Positions 15,920 to 23,458 of a DNA stretch of 38,348 bases are shown piece by piece; the stretch's first letter is position 1; every line of letters starts with the position of its first letter. This stretch comes from Verrucomicrobiota bacterium (GTDB lineage: Bacteria > Verrucomicrobiota > Kiritimatiellia > CAJWTS01). The stretch lies in NCBI GenBank assembly GCA_027623315.1, contig JAQBYD010000037.1:1-38348 (forward strand), read 5' to 3'. The notes below the pieces were generated by a model. The model was not told the origin of the DNA and did no database searches. It saw nothing but the letters and a program-made list of their open reading frames with translations. The translations under genes were made by a program, and so were the position numbers.

Positions 15920-17317
15920 TTACTTCTTCCGCGATTTCTCCTGAAGCGTTTTGGCCTGCGCGGCACTTCCTATGTGAAGCGTATTGTAGGCTTGGCGACT
16001 TGTCTTAAAGGCGCCGACACCTTTCTGCCCGTGCCAGTCGCCCTGCGTGAGCATCGGATTCTTGATTCCGGTCTCTTTCTCGCGCCGGGCGATGAAGGCA
16101 TTCATTCGCTTCGTGAGCGTCCGGACGATCTCCGGATTCTGTTTGGCAACATTGTGATCCTCCGCCGGATCCTGAACCAGGTTGTAAAGCTCGACCTTCG
16201 GTTTGAAATGGATATCTGGCTCCAGCGCCTCAATCAGCTTCCATTCCGGGGTCCGCCAGCCGTGCTTGCGCATCCAGGTGCACTCCGTGATGTAAATCTC
16301 AGAATCGAGACACGCTCTCTCTAGATTCACCAGCTTCATCAGCGACTGCCCATCGAAGTCTGAGCGGGAACTGATTCCCGCAAGATCGAGCAATGTCGGG
16401 ACCAGATCCTTGTGCTGGTTGAGGCCGCCCACTCTCAGGCCGGCTGGTAATCGCGACGGGTAACGAATAATCAGGGGCACCACAAGCGTTGGATCGTAAA
16501 GTCCGTGATGGTCAAACCAGCACTCATGGTCGTACAGCGTTTCTCCGTGATCGCCGTTGAGCACGACGATCGTATCGTCCAGGATGCCGAGACTCTCGAG
16601 CTTGGTGAAGATATTCTGGATGCACGCGTCCATGTAGGCCACGGCTCCATCGTACTGCGCAATCGGGTGCTCCTTGTCGGTCACGCCCGGCGGCATCCAT
16701 GACAGCAGAAAATCCCGGAACGGCTTGAACTTGCGGACGGGATCCATCGACTTGTTGCGCGGATCACACGGGTCGCCCTGGAAGAACATGCCGTCATACG
16801 GTGCCGGCGGCAGGTAAGGTGCGTGTGGATCCATGTGCCGAAGCATCACAAACCAGGGATCTTTGCCCTTGGAGAGCTGCTCGAGCGCAGGGATCGCGAC
16901 ATCGTTGAGTCGTTCGGCTTTTCTGAGCGGACGCTCCTCCCATGATCCCCATACCTCGTCATAGTCGAGATACTTGTCGAACCCACGCGCCGACGGATTC
17001 CCGGTGAACCCCACGCACAGACTCTTGTATCCGCGACGCCGCAAGATTTCAGGCAGCGTTCGGACCTTCTTGGTCAACGGGCCCTGGTGCCGCAACGCAA
17101 CCACCTCTGTACCAAAGCAATCGCGACCGGTCAGCATCGAGGCATAGGCGGATGTCGTCGGTATGTGCGCCGAGATCGTCTCTTCGAAGAGGGTCGCATT
17201 CTCTGCAAACTCGTCGATGAACGGCGTCGTAAGGCAGGGATAACCGTAGCAACTCATATGATCACGACGCAGCGAATCGATAGCGATCAGAAGAATGTTG
17301 GGTTGTTTCTTACTCAT
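15920..17317 (-). CDS. Sulfatase-like hydrolase (alkaline phosphatase superfamily) lacking the formylglycine cysteine
   Basis: 465 residues. Metal ligands fit the sulfatase fold: Asp14 in IAIDSLRRDH and Asp256-His257 in LNGDHGE. HMDPHAPYLPP (161-171) is the usual central His segment, and RTPEWKLIE a late conserved Lys strand. At the nucleophile position the normal CxPSR before LLTG is replaced: the segment reads IPTTSAYASMLTG. The aligned residue is Thr54, not Cys or Ser, and the Pro and Arg are gone. It may therefore act as a phosphodiesterase or phosphatase with a Thr nucleophile, or be a divergent hydrolase. No signal peptide is seen, so it appears cytoplasmic. AAGGA lies 7 nt before ATG. 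It is the last gene of a three-gene minus-strand group with the isomerase and Gfo/Idh genes. Confidence 0.85.
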   Translation of the reverse strand: MSKKQPNILLIAIDSLRRDHMSCYGYPCLTTPFIDEFAENATLFEETISAHIPTTSAYASMLTGRDCFGTEVVALRHQGPLTKKVRTLPEILRRRGYKSLCVGFTGNPSARGFDKYLDYDEVWGSWEERPLRKAERLNDVAIPALEQLSKGKDPWFVMLRHMDPHAPYLPPAPYDGMFFQGDPCDPRNKSMDPVRKFKPFRDFLLSWMPPGVTDKEHPIAQYDGAVAYMDACIQNIFTKLESLGILDDTIVVLNGDHGETLYDHECWFDHHGLYDPTLVVPLIIRYPSRLPAGLRVGGLNQHKDLVPTLLDLAGISSRSDFDGQSLMKLVNLERACLDSEIYITECTWMRKHGWRTPEWKLIEALEPDIHFKPKVELYNLVQDPAEDHNVAKQNPEIVRTLTKRMNAFIARREKETGIKNPMLTQGDWHGQKGVGAFKTSRQAYNTLHIGSAAQAKTLQEKSRKK

Positions 17318-17384
17318 AACTTTTTCCTTCGTTGTATGGTTTCAAGGAGCGTCCGCTCCATTTTCCCGAAAACTAGCTGCGTTC

Positions 17385-18182
17385 TCATCTTCCTCCACAG
17401 GCTTGAAGACATGCTTGTATATGACCGCGTGTTTCGGCGGCGATGGCGACACATTCGGCCACGCCGTACTCCTTCGCTCCGATCACCTCGAGATTCACGG
17501 GCCCGGCATACCCGGCTTCATGAAGAACACGAATATATCCGAGCAGATCGATATCGCCGCGCCCGTTGGCTTGATCCTCTGGCGCACCTGGACCATCCTG
17601 ACGCCCCTTACAGTCGCGGATATGAACGTGCTTGATGCGGTCCACGACCTGCGCAATGGCGTCGACCGGATTCTCGTTGGCGCGATGAATGTGACTCGGA
17701 TCCATGTCGAGTCCGAACGCCGGGGAGGTGATCGCCTCCAGCGCTCGCAGGGTGGTTGGGGTGTTGTAGATGCAAGATCCGACATGAGCCTTCACGCATA
17801 ACGTGAGCCCATAGCCGGCCGCCTTCTCGGCGAGCGCACGAAGTGACTGGATCGCCTCCTGAAGGCTCTCCTCATCGTCGCTCTTGCCACCCGGACCGCA
17901 ATTGATCACGGGGATCTCGATCTCGGCGGCAGCCTGGAAGGCCTTGTCCATCGTCTCCGGATCGCGGCTGGGCTGTTCCATGGCCGTGACCGGGAGTTCA
18001 TACTGTGCCGAGAGATCCTTGATCGCCGGCGCCAACTCCTGCCACTTCTCCAGCACAAGGTGTTCGCTCATACCGTCGATCGCCGAGATTTCAATGCCAT
18101 CGTATCCACACCGCTTCGTATACTTGAAGGCAGTGTCCATATCGTGACCGCCAAAAAGAACAGAATTTAGTCCGAGGTTCAT
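17385..18182 (-). CDS. Sugar phosphate isomerase/epimerase (xylose-isomerase-like TIM barrel)
   Basis: 265 residues of the AP-endonuclease-2-type TIM-barrel family. Typical strands are MNLGLNSVLFGG at the N-terminus, YDGIEISAIDG, PVINCGPGG, LTLCVKAHVGS, FGLDMDPSHIHRA and IKHVHIRDCKG. PVNLEVIGA ends the metal-binding barrel. The His, Asp and Glu residues in those strands would bind a divalent metal. Members isomerise or epimerise free or keto sugars, or act as lyases or hydroxypyruvate isomerases; the substrate cannot be read here. It lies between the sulfatase-like gene and the Gfo/Idh gene, so it probably handles a sugar also oxidised by the latter. GGAAGGAAACC precedes the ATG. Confidence 0.85.
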   Translation of the reverse strand: MNLGLNSVLFGGHDMDTAFKYTKRCGYDGIEISAIDGMSEHLVLEKWQELAPAIKDLSAQYELPVTAMEQPSRDPETMDKAFQAAAEIEIPVINCGPGGKSDDEESLQEAIQSLRALAEKAAGYGLTLCVKAHVGSCIYNTPTTLRALEAITSPAFGLDMDPSHIHRANENPVDAIAQVVDRIKHVHIRDCKGRQDGPGAPEDQANGRGDIDLLGYIRVLHEAGYAGPVNLEVIGAKEYGVAECVAIAAETRGHIQACLQACGGR

Positions 18183-18210
18183 TCGTTGGTTTCCTTCCCG
18201 AGGTTTAGCG

Positions 18211-19197
18211 TCACACGGATACGACTTTACTCTCTTCCCAGGACTTAATCGCAGCTTCGATCACGATCTGGGCCTTGAGCGCGTCTTCCGCTTTGCCGTC
18301 CACCTTCGAGGGCGGCGTCTTCTTGCGCAGATCCTCGACCCACGCATTGATACGCGACTGAAAGGTATCTCCGAAGCTGCCCATGCCGCCGAGATGCGCG
18401 TACGTCTCGACCTCGTTGCTGAAGCGCGGATAGAACTCAAGGGACTCGCAGGCCTCGCGGATCACGATCCGACCCTCCGAGCCAACGATCTCGCACGTCT
18501 CGAGGCCGTACGATCCGCCCGCATCGTAACTTCCCGTCAGGTGTCCGATGATCCCGTTCGCAAACTGCATGTTGACCTGCACGTTCGACCAGATCTTGCG
18601 CCCCTTACCCTTCTTGAAGAAGGCCTGGACCTTCTTCACGTCGCCGCAAAAGTAACGCATCACGTCGATCGAGTGCGGATGCAGCGCGCGCATGTGGAAG
18701 TGCGGACTCGACTCATTCGGATTATTGATCCACATCGTCATGTTGATGATGTTGAGCTCACCGAGTCGCCCCTTCTCGATCCACTCTTTCGCGCGGATTG
18801 CCGCGGGGGTGAAGCGGTGATTGAGATCGATGCCGTAACGGACGCGCTTGCGCTTGGCCAGCGCGACCATCCGTTTTGCTTTCGGGACTTCGTTCGAAAT
18901 CGGTTTCTCGCCGAGAACGTGATGCCCGGCGTTGAGCAGTTCCATCGTAGGCTTGTAATGATCGCCTCCGTTTTCCTTGCCCGCCGTAGCGACACTGACG
19001 CCGTCGATCCGAATCGCGGATTTGAGCATCGCCTTCACCGACAAGAACCACGGACAACCGTACGCCTCACCGGCCTTACGCGCCCGCTCCTCAATCAAGT
19101 CACATACCGCGACGACTTTCGTATGCGGATTCGCGGTGTAACACTGGGCATGCGCATTTCCGATACCGCCCAGTCCGACGATGGCTACATTAATCAT
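18211..19197 (-). CDS. Gfo/Idh/MocA family NAD(P)-dependent oxidoreductase
   Basis: 328 residues from ATG 19197, with AGGTGAG just upstream; longer frames add no family sequence. The N-terminal Rossmann fold has VAIVGLGGIGNAHA (residues 4-17). The active-site EKP motif is GEKPIS (96-101). His175 in LHPHSIDVMRYF fits the catalytic His of the family. The C-terminal alpha/beta half binds the sugar (GHLTGSYDAGG). Such enzymes oxidise sugars or inositols at a hydroxyl, often to a 3-keto form that a TIM-barrel isomerase or lyase then processes. It is the first gene of the 19197-15920 transcription unit and faces the decayed GntR/LacI regulator. Confidence 0.9.
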   Translation of the reverse strand: MINVAIVGLGGIGNAHAQCYTANPHTKVVAVCDLIEERARKAGEAYGCPWFLSVKAMLKSAIRIDGVSVATAGKENGGDHYKPTMELLNAGHHVLGEKPISNEVPKAKRMVALAKRKRVRYGIDLNHRFTPAAIRAKEWIEKGRLGELNIINMTMWINNPNESSPHFHMRALHPHSIDVMRYFCGDVKKVQAFFKKGKGRKIWSNVQVNMQFANGIIGHLTGSYDAGGSYGLETCEIVGSEGRIVIREACESLEFYPRFSNEVETYAHLGGMGSFGDTFQSRINAWVEDLRKKTPPSKVDGKAEDALKAQIVIEAAIKSWEESKVVSV

Positions 19198-19536
19198 TCT
19201 CACCTGTCCTTTTCTTGCGGCGCATGGCCGCGGTTCAATCTGCCAGAGCGAAGGGGTTGTTACCATTGTCCGTCGCGCGAATCAACACCTTGATTGGTCT
19301 TTCAGACTGATCGGCCTGTATGCTCAGAGGACTATTGATCCATCATCACGCATTGGAGACGGCGTGCCCCCACGCCGCTCAGGTTGACGCTTTGGGTTTG
19401 GGGCGGCCAGTCAAGATGTTACAACCGGAAACCAGGACGGGACCTGCGCGCTTCCTCTGCCTCTCTGCGTGAGATCTCCGCCTCCCAGTTCCGAGTTGAC
19501 CCCTCGAAGCCCGGGCCAGCATAATGCGCGACACGG
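19198..19536. other. Divergent intergenic region between the Gfo/Idh operon and the decayed regulator
   Basis: No gene is seen. A GC-rich hairpin CGGCGTG-CCCC-CACGCCG lies at 19360-19377. A stretch near 19450 (TTCCTCTGCCTCTCTGCGTG) resembles low-complexity dispersed repeats rather than code. The spacing suggests this was the shared control region for operon and regulator. Confidence 0.5.
19257..19285 (-). promoter_or_regulatory. Possible promoter of the Gfo/Idh-isomerase-sulfatase unit
   Basis: Minus strand TTGATT (19285-19280), a 17-nt spacer and TAACAA (19262-19257), each 4/6 to consensus. The predicted start lies about 50 nt before the Gfo/Idh ATG. Confidence 0.35.
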
Positions 19537-19590
19537 ATGGTCACCGAATCACAGCGCGAGCAGTACGTCACCGAGGGTTACTGTACGGAG
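19537..19590 (+). pseudogene. N-terminal stub of a PhyH dioxygenase gene
   Basis: The frame opening at ATG 19537 begins MVTESQREQYVTEGYC. That is the usual N-terminus of PhyH proteins (T-x-x-Q-R-E-Q-Y, then EGYC). After about 18 residues the similarity stops and the sequence runs into a regulator remnant in other frames. Only the head of the gene survives. Confidence 0.5.
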
Positions 19591-19606
19591 ATTTCAAGAA
19601 CCATAG

Positions 19607-20423
19607 TGGATAGCACGCCCACTCGCCGGCAGATCGTATCTGCGCGAACAACAACAAAAACGACCGTTCTGGCGGACCTTCGACGTCGAATTGTCGCCGG
19701 CTCGAGGTCTTTGACTGGAGCGACGCGGGTCAAGACGCCGCCAAGAACTTGGAATTCACGAACAGGGTGCTCGAGCACCAGGTGGCGGGCCTGATCTTCC
19801 CGTCCCATCCCGCCTACTTCCTGGACCTTCCGGTCATGCATGTGAAGGGGATCCCGCGTGTCGCGTTGATGCACGGCGCAATTCCCGGCCGCGTGCTCGC
19901 TATCCGAATGGACGGAGCCTACACGCAGCGGGCGCTGGACTACCTGAAGCAAGAAGGGCGCACCCGCATCGCCATGCTCTCTACGCCCGGCTGGCTCGCG
20001 GACCCAACCGGGCAGGACAGGCTGAACGGCGCCCTCGCCGAACGGGGCATGCACTCTCCCCAAATATGGCGTCAGGCCGTCGACGTCGACAACCCGGTCG
20101 GCGCCGAGAATGTGACCCGGCTGATCTTCGAAGGAAACCCCAACGATCGGCCGGACGCCCTGATGATCCTCGACGACAACCTGGTCGAACGCGCGACGCT
20201 GGGCCTCACCGCGTCAAAACTCGACGTGCCGAACGACGTCACCGTGATCGCTCACACCAATTTCCCCCAACCAGCAAAGGCTCACGTACCGGTAACGCGA
20301 CTCGGCTACGATATCCGCGAGATCCTGCGGCTGAGCATGGATCTCATCGACCGACAGCGCCGTGGCGAAGAGGTCCCTGACTGCACGGAGATCGCGCCGG
20401 TCTTCGAGAACGAATTGACTTAA
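19607..20423 (+). pseudogene. GntR/LacI-type sugar regulator, DNA-binding domain deleted and frameshifted
   Basis: In the second frame, 19607-19705 reads PLAGRSYLREQQQKRPFW then RTFDVELSPA. The first part looks like the wing end of a GntR winged helix (G-R-x-Y-x-R-E) plus linker. From about 19698, in the third frame, RRLEVFDWSDAGQDAAKN starts a LacI-type periplasmic-binding-like sensor that stays open to the stop at 20421-20423. Its features include VAGLIFPSHP, GAYTQRALDYLKQEGRTRIA, PDALMILDDN and RLGYDIREILRLSMDLIDRQ. Nearly the whole HTH is missing and a one-base shift separates linker from sensor. The intact ancestor probably controlled the divergent Gfo/Idh operon. The sensor frame alone could still be made from TTG 19749, but would lack DNA binding. 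Confidence 0.7.
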
Positions 20424-20507
20424 TACTGTGAATTGGCGAAGCCCTGTTTCGATCAAGCCTGACGGAGCTATCCGTGTTCGTAGTAGGAAAAGTGTGAGAT
20501 ATCCGGG
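20424..20507 (+). repeat. 84-bp perfect direct repeat, copy 1
   Basis: It starts at the base after the regulator stop codon and runs from TACTGTGAATTGGCGAAGCC to GTGTGAGATATCCGGG. Copy 2 at 22996-23079 is identical over all 84 bases, and similarity ends abruptly at both edges. It contains a small hairpin ACGGA-GCTA-TCCGT. No convincing protein is encoded. Confidence 0.9.
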
Positions 20508-20550
20508 TTAAGCGCTGCGAGCAGCCACGCGTGGAGGCCTGACCCAGGCC

Positions 20551-20703
20551 CTACTTCCCTTTATACCCAGCCCGCTTCCATTCCGCACGCGCAGCCAGCC
20601 GGTCAAAGTTTGGCATCAGGTCAAGCGGGTTGCCGTGCAAGCCGCTGCAATCCCAGCGCTGCTGGTCGGGGGAAAAAATCAGGATATTGGGTCTCTCACT
20701 CAT
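20551..20703 (-). pseudogene. Sulfatase mini-remnant: head and tail joined in frame
   Basis: A 50-residue frame. MSERPNILIFSPDQQRWD then SGLHGNPLDLMPNFDRLAAR is the exact N-terminal region of a family S1 sulfatase, with the metal-binding Asp in SPDQ. It is followed immediately by AEWKRAGYKGK and stop, which looks like the C-terminal end of the same family. About 400 residues, including the catalytic CxPSR and DHG motifs, are absent. The start lies 41 bp after the alr stop on the same strand, so the original gene probably followed alr. Confidence 0.7.
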
Positions 20704-20744
20704 CCGCGAAGCCTCCGCAGCTGAACCACCGGGGCAACCCCGAC

Positions 20745-21878
20745 TCACACAACATACCGGCGCTCTATCGTCGGGCGAATGCTCGTCAAAATCTCGTACG
20801 GGATCGTGCGACAGAGCTTCGCCAGCTCGTCTGCCCAGATGGTCTCATCGCCCTGCCTGCCGATCAAGACCGCTTCGTCGCCTTCCGAAATATCCCCATC
20901 CGGGCCGGCGTCCACGGTGATCCAGTTCATGCTGACGCGACCGATAACGCGACACCGCCGGCCACGAATCAAGACGTCGCCGCGATCGCTGAGCGTTCGC
21001 AGGTAGCCATCGGCATAGCCCGAGCCCAACACGGCGATGTTGGTCGGGGCCTGCGTGACGTGGGTTCCGTAATAACCGACGGGCACATCGGCCGCGATGG
21101 ACTTGACCTGGATCACACGACACTTCCACTGTAGAATCGGATGCGTCTGAACTCGAAAGCGTGGATCCATCGCGCCATACCCGTAGGCTGCGATCCCCAC
21201 GCGGACGCCGTCACTGTCCCACTCCGGACTGCAGAGAAACGCACGGCTGCTCGACAAATGCTTGAAGAGCCCCGGCGGTGCACGTCGCGCGATCTGCGAG
21301 AAGCGGGCGAACTGGATGTCTCCCGTCCCCGAGTGATCGGCTTCGACCGTCGCGAAATGACTGCATAGCCCCGTCACGCTCAGACCCCGCACCTCGAGTA
21401 GTCGTGCCATGACATCGACTCCCTGCTCCCAGGGAATGCCCAGGCGCGCCATTCCAGTGTCGAACTTCAGGTGAGCCTCCAAGGCCTCGTCCAACTCACG
21501 CGCCGCCGCGGCAAGGGCCTGGCCATGCGCTTCGCTCACGATGACCGGCACAATCTTGTGCTCGATTAACGCCGCAACATCTTCCCGGACGGCGACGCCG
21601 AGGAGGAGAATCAGGCCCTCCGGGGCCGCGCGCCGAACGGCCATGGCCTCGTCAGGAGTCGCGACTGCAAACCGGCTCACTCCCTCCGAGGCCGCGCGGG
21701 CGGCGATGCGCGACAGGCCGTGCCCGTAGGCGTCGGATTTCACGACGACGATCAGGTCCGCGCGATCCTGCAGTGAGGCCCGGATACTCCGCACATTTTG
21801 CGCGAATGCCTCAAGGTCGACCTCCACCCAGGATCCATGGCGGCTGAATCCTGACTTACCGAGCGTTGAGGTAGCCAT
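20745..21878 (-). CDS. alr: Alanine racemase
   Basis: 377 residues, standard length. The PLP lysine is Lys47 in VVVKSDAYGHG, in the N-terminal TIM barrel. The catalytic tyrosine of the partner subunit lies in GSGYADGYLR in the C-terminal domain. RVSMNWITVD, GDEAVLIGRQ and PYEILTSIRPTIERRYV are standard late motifs. The enzyme interconverts L- and D-alanine for peptidoglycan, so the organism builds a D-Ala-containing wall. It sits in a carbohydrate-type region without other cell-wall genes, bounded by a sulfatase remnant and an isomerase on the opposite strand. ATG 21878 is preferred by length; no strong Shine-Dalgarno is visible. Confidence 0.95.
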   Translation of the reverse strand: MATSTLGKSGFSRHGSWVEVDLEAFAQNVRSIRASLQDRADLIVVVKSDAYGHGLSRIAARAASEGVSRFAVATPDEAMAVRRAAPEGLILLLGVAVREDVAALIEHKIVPVIVSEAHGQALAAAARELDEALEAHLKFDTGMARLGIPWEQGVDVMARLLEVRGLSVTGLCSHFATVEADHSGTGDIQFARFSQIARRAPPGLFKHLSSSRAFLCSPEWDSDGVRVGIAAYGYGAMDPRFRVQTHPILQWKCRVIQVKSIAADVPVGYYGTHVTQAPTNIAVLGSGYADGYLRTLSDRGDVLIRGRRCRVIGRVSMNWITVDAGPDGDISEGDEAVLIGRQGDETIWADELAKLCRTIPYEILTSIRPTIERRYVV

Positions 21879-22032
21879 GCTCCCCTGTGTGCTTCAAATC
21901 ACACCACGGCGCAAGCCGAATCGCATGCACCCCACCCCGGCTCGCGGGGACGCTCGCCCTCCAGTTCATCGAGAGACAGTCTCATCGACTCGGATGGGCA
22001 CAGATCCCGGAGTCCAAAGCCTGTTGCAACGG

Positions 22033-22049
22033 TTGGCACGCCGTGCTAA
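22033..22049. promoter_or_regulatory. Operator-like palindrome upstream of the isomerase gene
   Basis: TTGGCACGCCGTGCTAA is a 17-nt near-perfect palindrome (one mismatch pair). Its length and symmetry resemble LacI-family operators. It lies 55-71 bp before the isomerase ATG in the alr-isomerase divergent gap. No second copy was seen in the window. Confidence 0.35.
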
Positions 22050-22103
22050 TCAAACATCTCATCTCAAGGGACACTAAAACCTCGATCATATCAGGAGACC
22101 ACC

Positions 22104-22982
22104 ATGGGATTCCAGTTCACAGGCTTTTCAGACGAGGCCAGCCAGGACCTCGGCGACCAGATTAATGTACTCAAGACAGTCGGCTGGACCGGCATCGAGC
22201 TTCGAGGCGTAAACGGGACCAACGTATGCGACCTCAGTGTCGAGGATTGGCAACGCACGCTCGACAGGTTGCGCGAAAGCAAGATCGATGTCGTAGGCTT
22301 CGGCGGCCAGATCGCCAACTGGGCGCGGCCGATCGATGGGGATTTCCAGAAGGATATCGACGAATTACAGCGCTGCGCACCGCGTATGCTGGATGCCGGC
22401 ACCAACCTGATCCGGATCATGTCGTATCCAAACTCGAGCGACAGTCCTCTCGCACGCGAAGACTGGCGTGCCGAGACGATTAAGCGTCTCTCCGAGCTCG
22501 CCAAAATGGCCGAAGACCTCGGCGTTGTCCTCGGCCACGAAAACTGCAGCGGCTACGGCGGCATCGGTCCCAACGAGTACCTCGATCTCGTTGCATCCAT
22601 CGACAGCCCCGCCTTCAAGCTGATCTTTGATACGGGGAATAACAGCCTGCACGATAACGACATCAACGCGACATGGACCTACTACGAAGCCTGCCGCGAC
22701 GAAATCATTCACGTGCATATCAAGTCCGCGAAACCCGGCGACGACGGGAAGCTGATCGCATCCTATCCCGACGAAGACCCGAACCAGGCGCGCATCCTGG
22801 CCGATCTCGCGGAACGCGGCTACAACGGATGGATCAGCATCGAACCTCACCTCGCCGCCCAGGTGCACCTTGGCGAAACCGCGGCGGGAGACGCTGCAAC
22901 CAACATCTGGGTCGAATACGCCAACCGCATTGAGATGCTCGCCGCCGAAGCTCAAACGTGGCAGACCCACGCCGCTTCTTAG
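22104..22982 (+). CDS. Sugar phosphate isomerase/epimerase (TIM barrel)
   Basis: 292 residues of the xylose-isomerase-like TIM-barrel family, distinct from the 17385-18182 protein. Key strands are GWTGIELRGVNGTN, VVGFGGQIANW, GTNLIRIMSYPN, GVVLGHENCSGYGG, FKLIFDTGNN, IIHVHIKSAKP and GWISIEPHL. The Glu, Asp, His and Glu residues in these strands (HEN, FDTGN, HVHIK, SIEPH) would bind the divalent metal. The reaction is probably a sugar or keto-acid isomerisation; the substrate is unknown. AGGAGA lies 6 nt before ATG. It is monocistronic, with copy 2 of the 84-bp repeat 13 bp after its stop. Confidence 0.85.
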   Translation: MGFQFTGFSDEASQDLGDQINVLKTVGWTGIELRGVNGTNVCDLSVEDWQRTLDRLRESKIDVVGFGGQIANWARPIDGDFQKDIDELQRCAPRMLDAGTNLIRIMSYPNSSDSPLAREDWRAETIKRLSELAKMAEDLGVVLGHENCSGYGGIGPNEYLDLVASIDSPAFKLIFDTGNNSLHDNDINATWTYYEACRDEIIHVHIKSAKPGDDGKLIASYPDEDPNQARILADLAERGYNGWISIEPHLAAQVHLGETAAGDAATNIWVEYANRIEMLAAEAQTWQTHAAS

Positions 22983-22995
22983 CGCACAAGACTAG

Positions 22996-23079
22996 TACTG
23001 TGAATTGGCGAAGCCCTGTTTCGATCAAGCCTGACGGAGCTATCCGTGTTCGTAGTAGGAAAAGTGTGAGATATCCGGG
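22996..23079 (+). repeat. 84-bp perfect direct repeat, copy 2
   Basis: Identical to 20424-20507 and in the same orientation. Like copy 1 it lies directly after a stop codon. The two copies frame the sulfatase remnant, alr and the second isomerase gene (2.6 kb period). Confidence 0.9.
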
Positions 23080-23112
23080 CTAGAGCGAGACGACCAAGGT
23101 GAGCAAGCTAAG

Positions 23113-23268
23113 GAGCCCACGAATTACACGAATCACGCGAATCGAATCCAGACGTGGGACCGCGGATGGCGCGGATGGGACGATCCGGACTCGGGCCCCG
23201 TACCCTATTCTCCAATCCGCGGTTTCTTCTCTGTCTCGATTCGCGAAGATTCGTGTGATTCGTGGGCC
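23113..23268. repeat. Palindromic intergenic element (site C) with terminal inverted repeats
   Basis: The left arm GAGCCCACGAATTACACGAA is an inverted match to the right arm TTCGTGTGATTCGTGGGCC. Each arm continues with a second ACGAATC-type unit (CACGCGAATCGAA on the left, ATTCGCGAAGA on the right). Interior CCGCGGTTTCTTCTCTGTCT matches site B. It is non-coding with no transposase. Confidence 0.75.
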
Positions 23269-23458
23269 AAGAGCCTTGTGGTAGGCAGGATCGTACATGG
23301 CTGAATTCGCATACGACAATTTCGCCGGTTGCGGCGAGCGGCGATGAGCATCGCCGTGACGCGACGTTCGTGAAACAGTTTTGGACGGGATGAACGGGAT
23401 CGACTGGATCTTTGTGTAAGAAACTGAACAAGAACGTCGGAACCTTCAAACCTCTACA
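23269..23458. other. Intergenic repeat island with twin hairpins and 9-mer repeats
   Basis: No gene is seen. TCGCCG-GTTG-CGGCGA (23322-23337) is followed by CGGCGATG-AG-CATCGCCG (23339-23356), two adjacent perfect stems. At 23383-23410 the sequence has a 9-nt periodicity of GGAT (GACGGGATG, AACGGGATC, GACTGGATC). Together with copy 2 of the 84-bp repeat and site C, the whole 22996-23458 gap is built of repeats. Confidence 0.6.

Noticed and set aside
20424..20507. Short frames in the 84-bp repeat as a conserved peptide
   Set aside because: Open on both strands only over about 28 codons, without a ribosome site; a DNA or RNA element is more likely.
22033..22048. Sigma-54 promoter (TGGCACG...GC) before the isomerase gene
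   Set aside because: The GG and GC dinucleotides are 8 bp apart instead of the required 10, and no enhancer-binding protein is nearby; a palindromic operator fits better.
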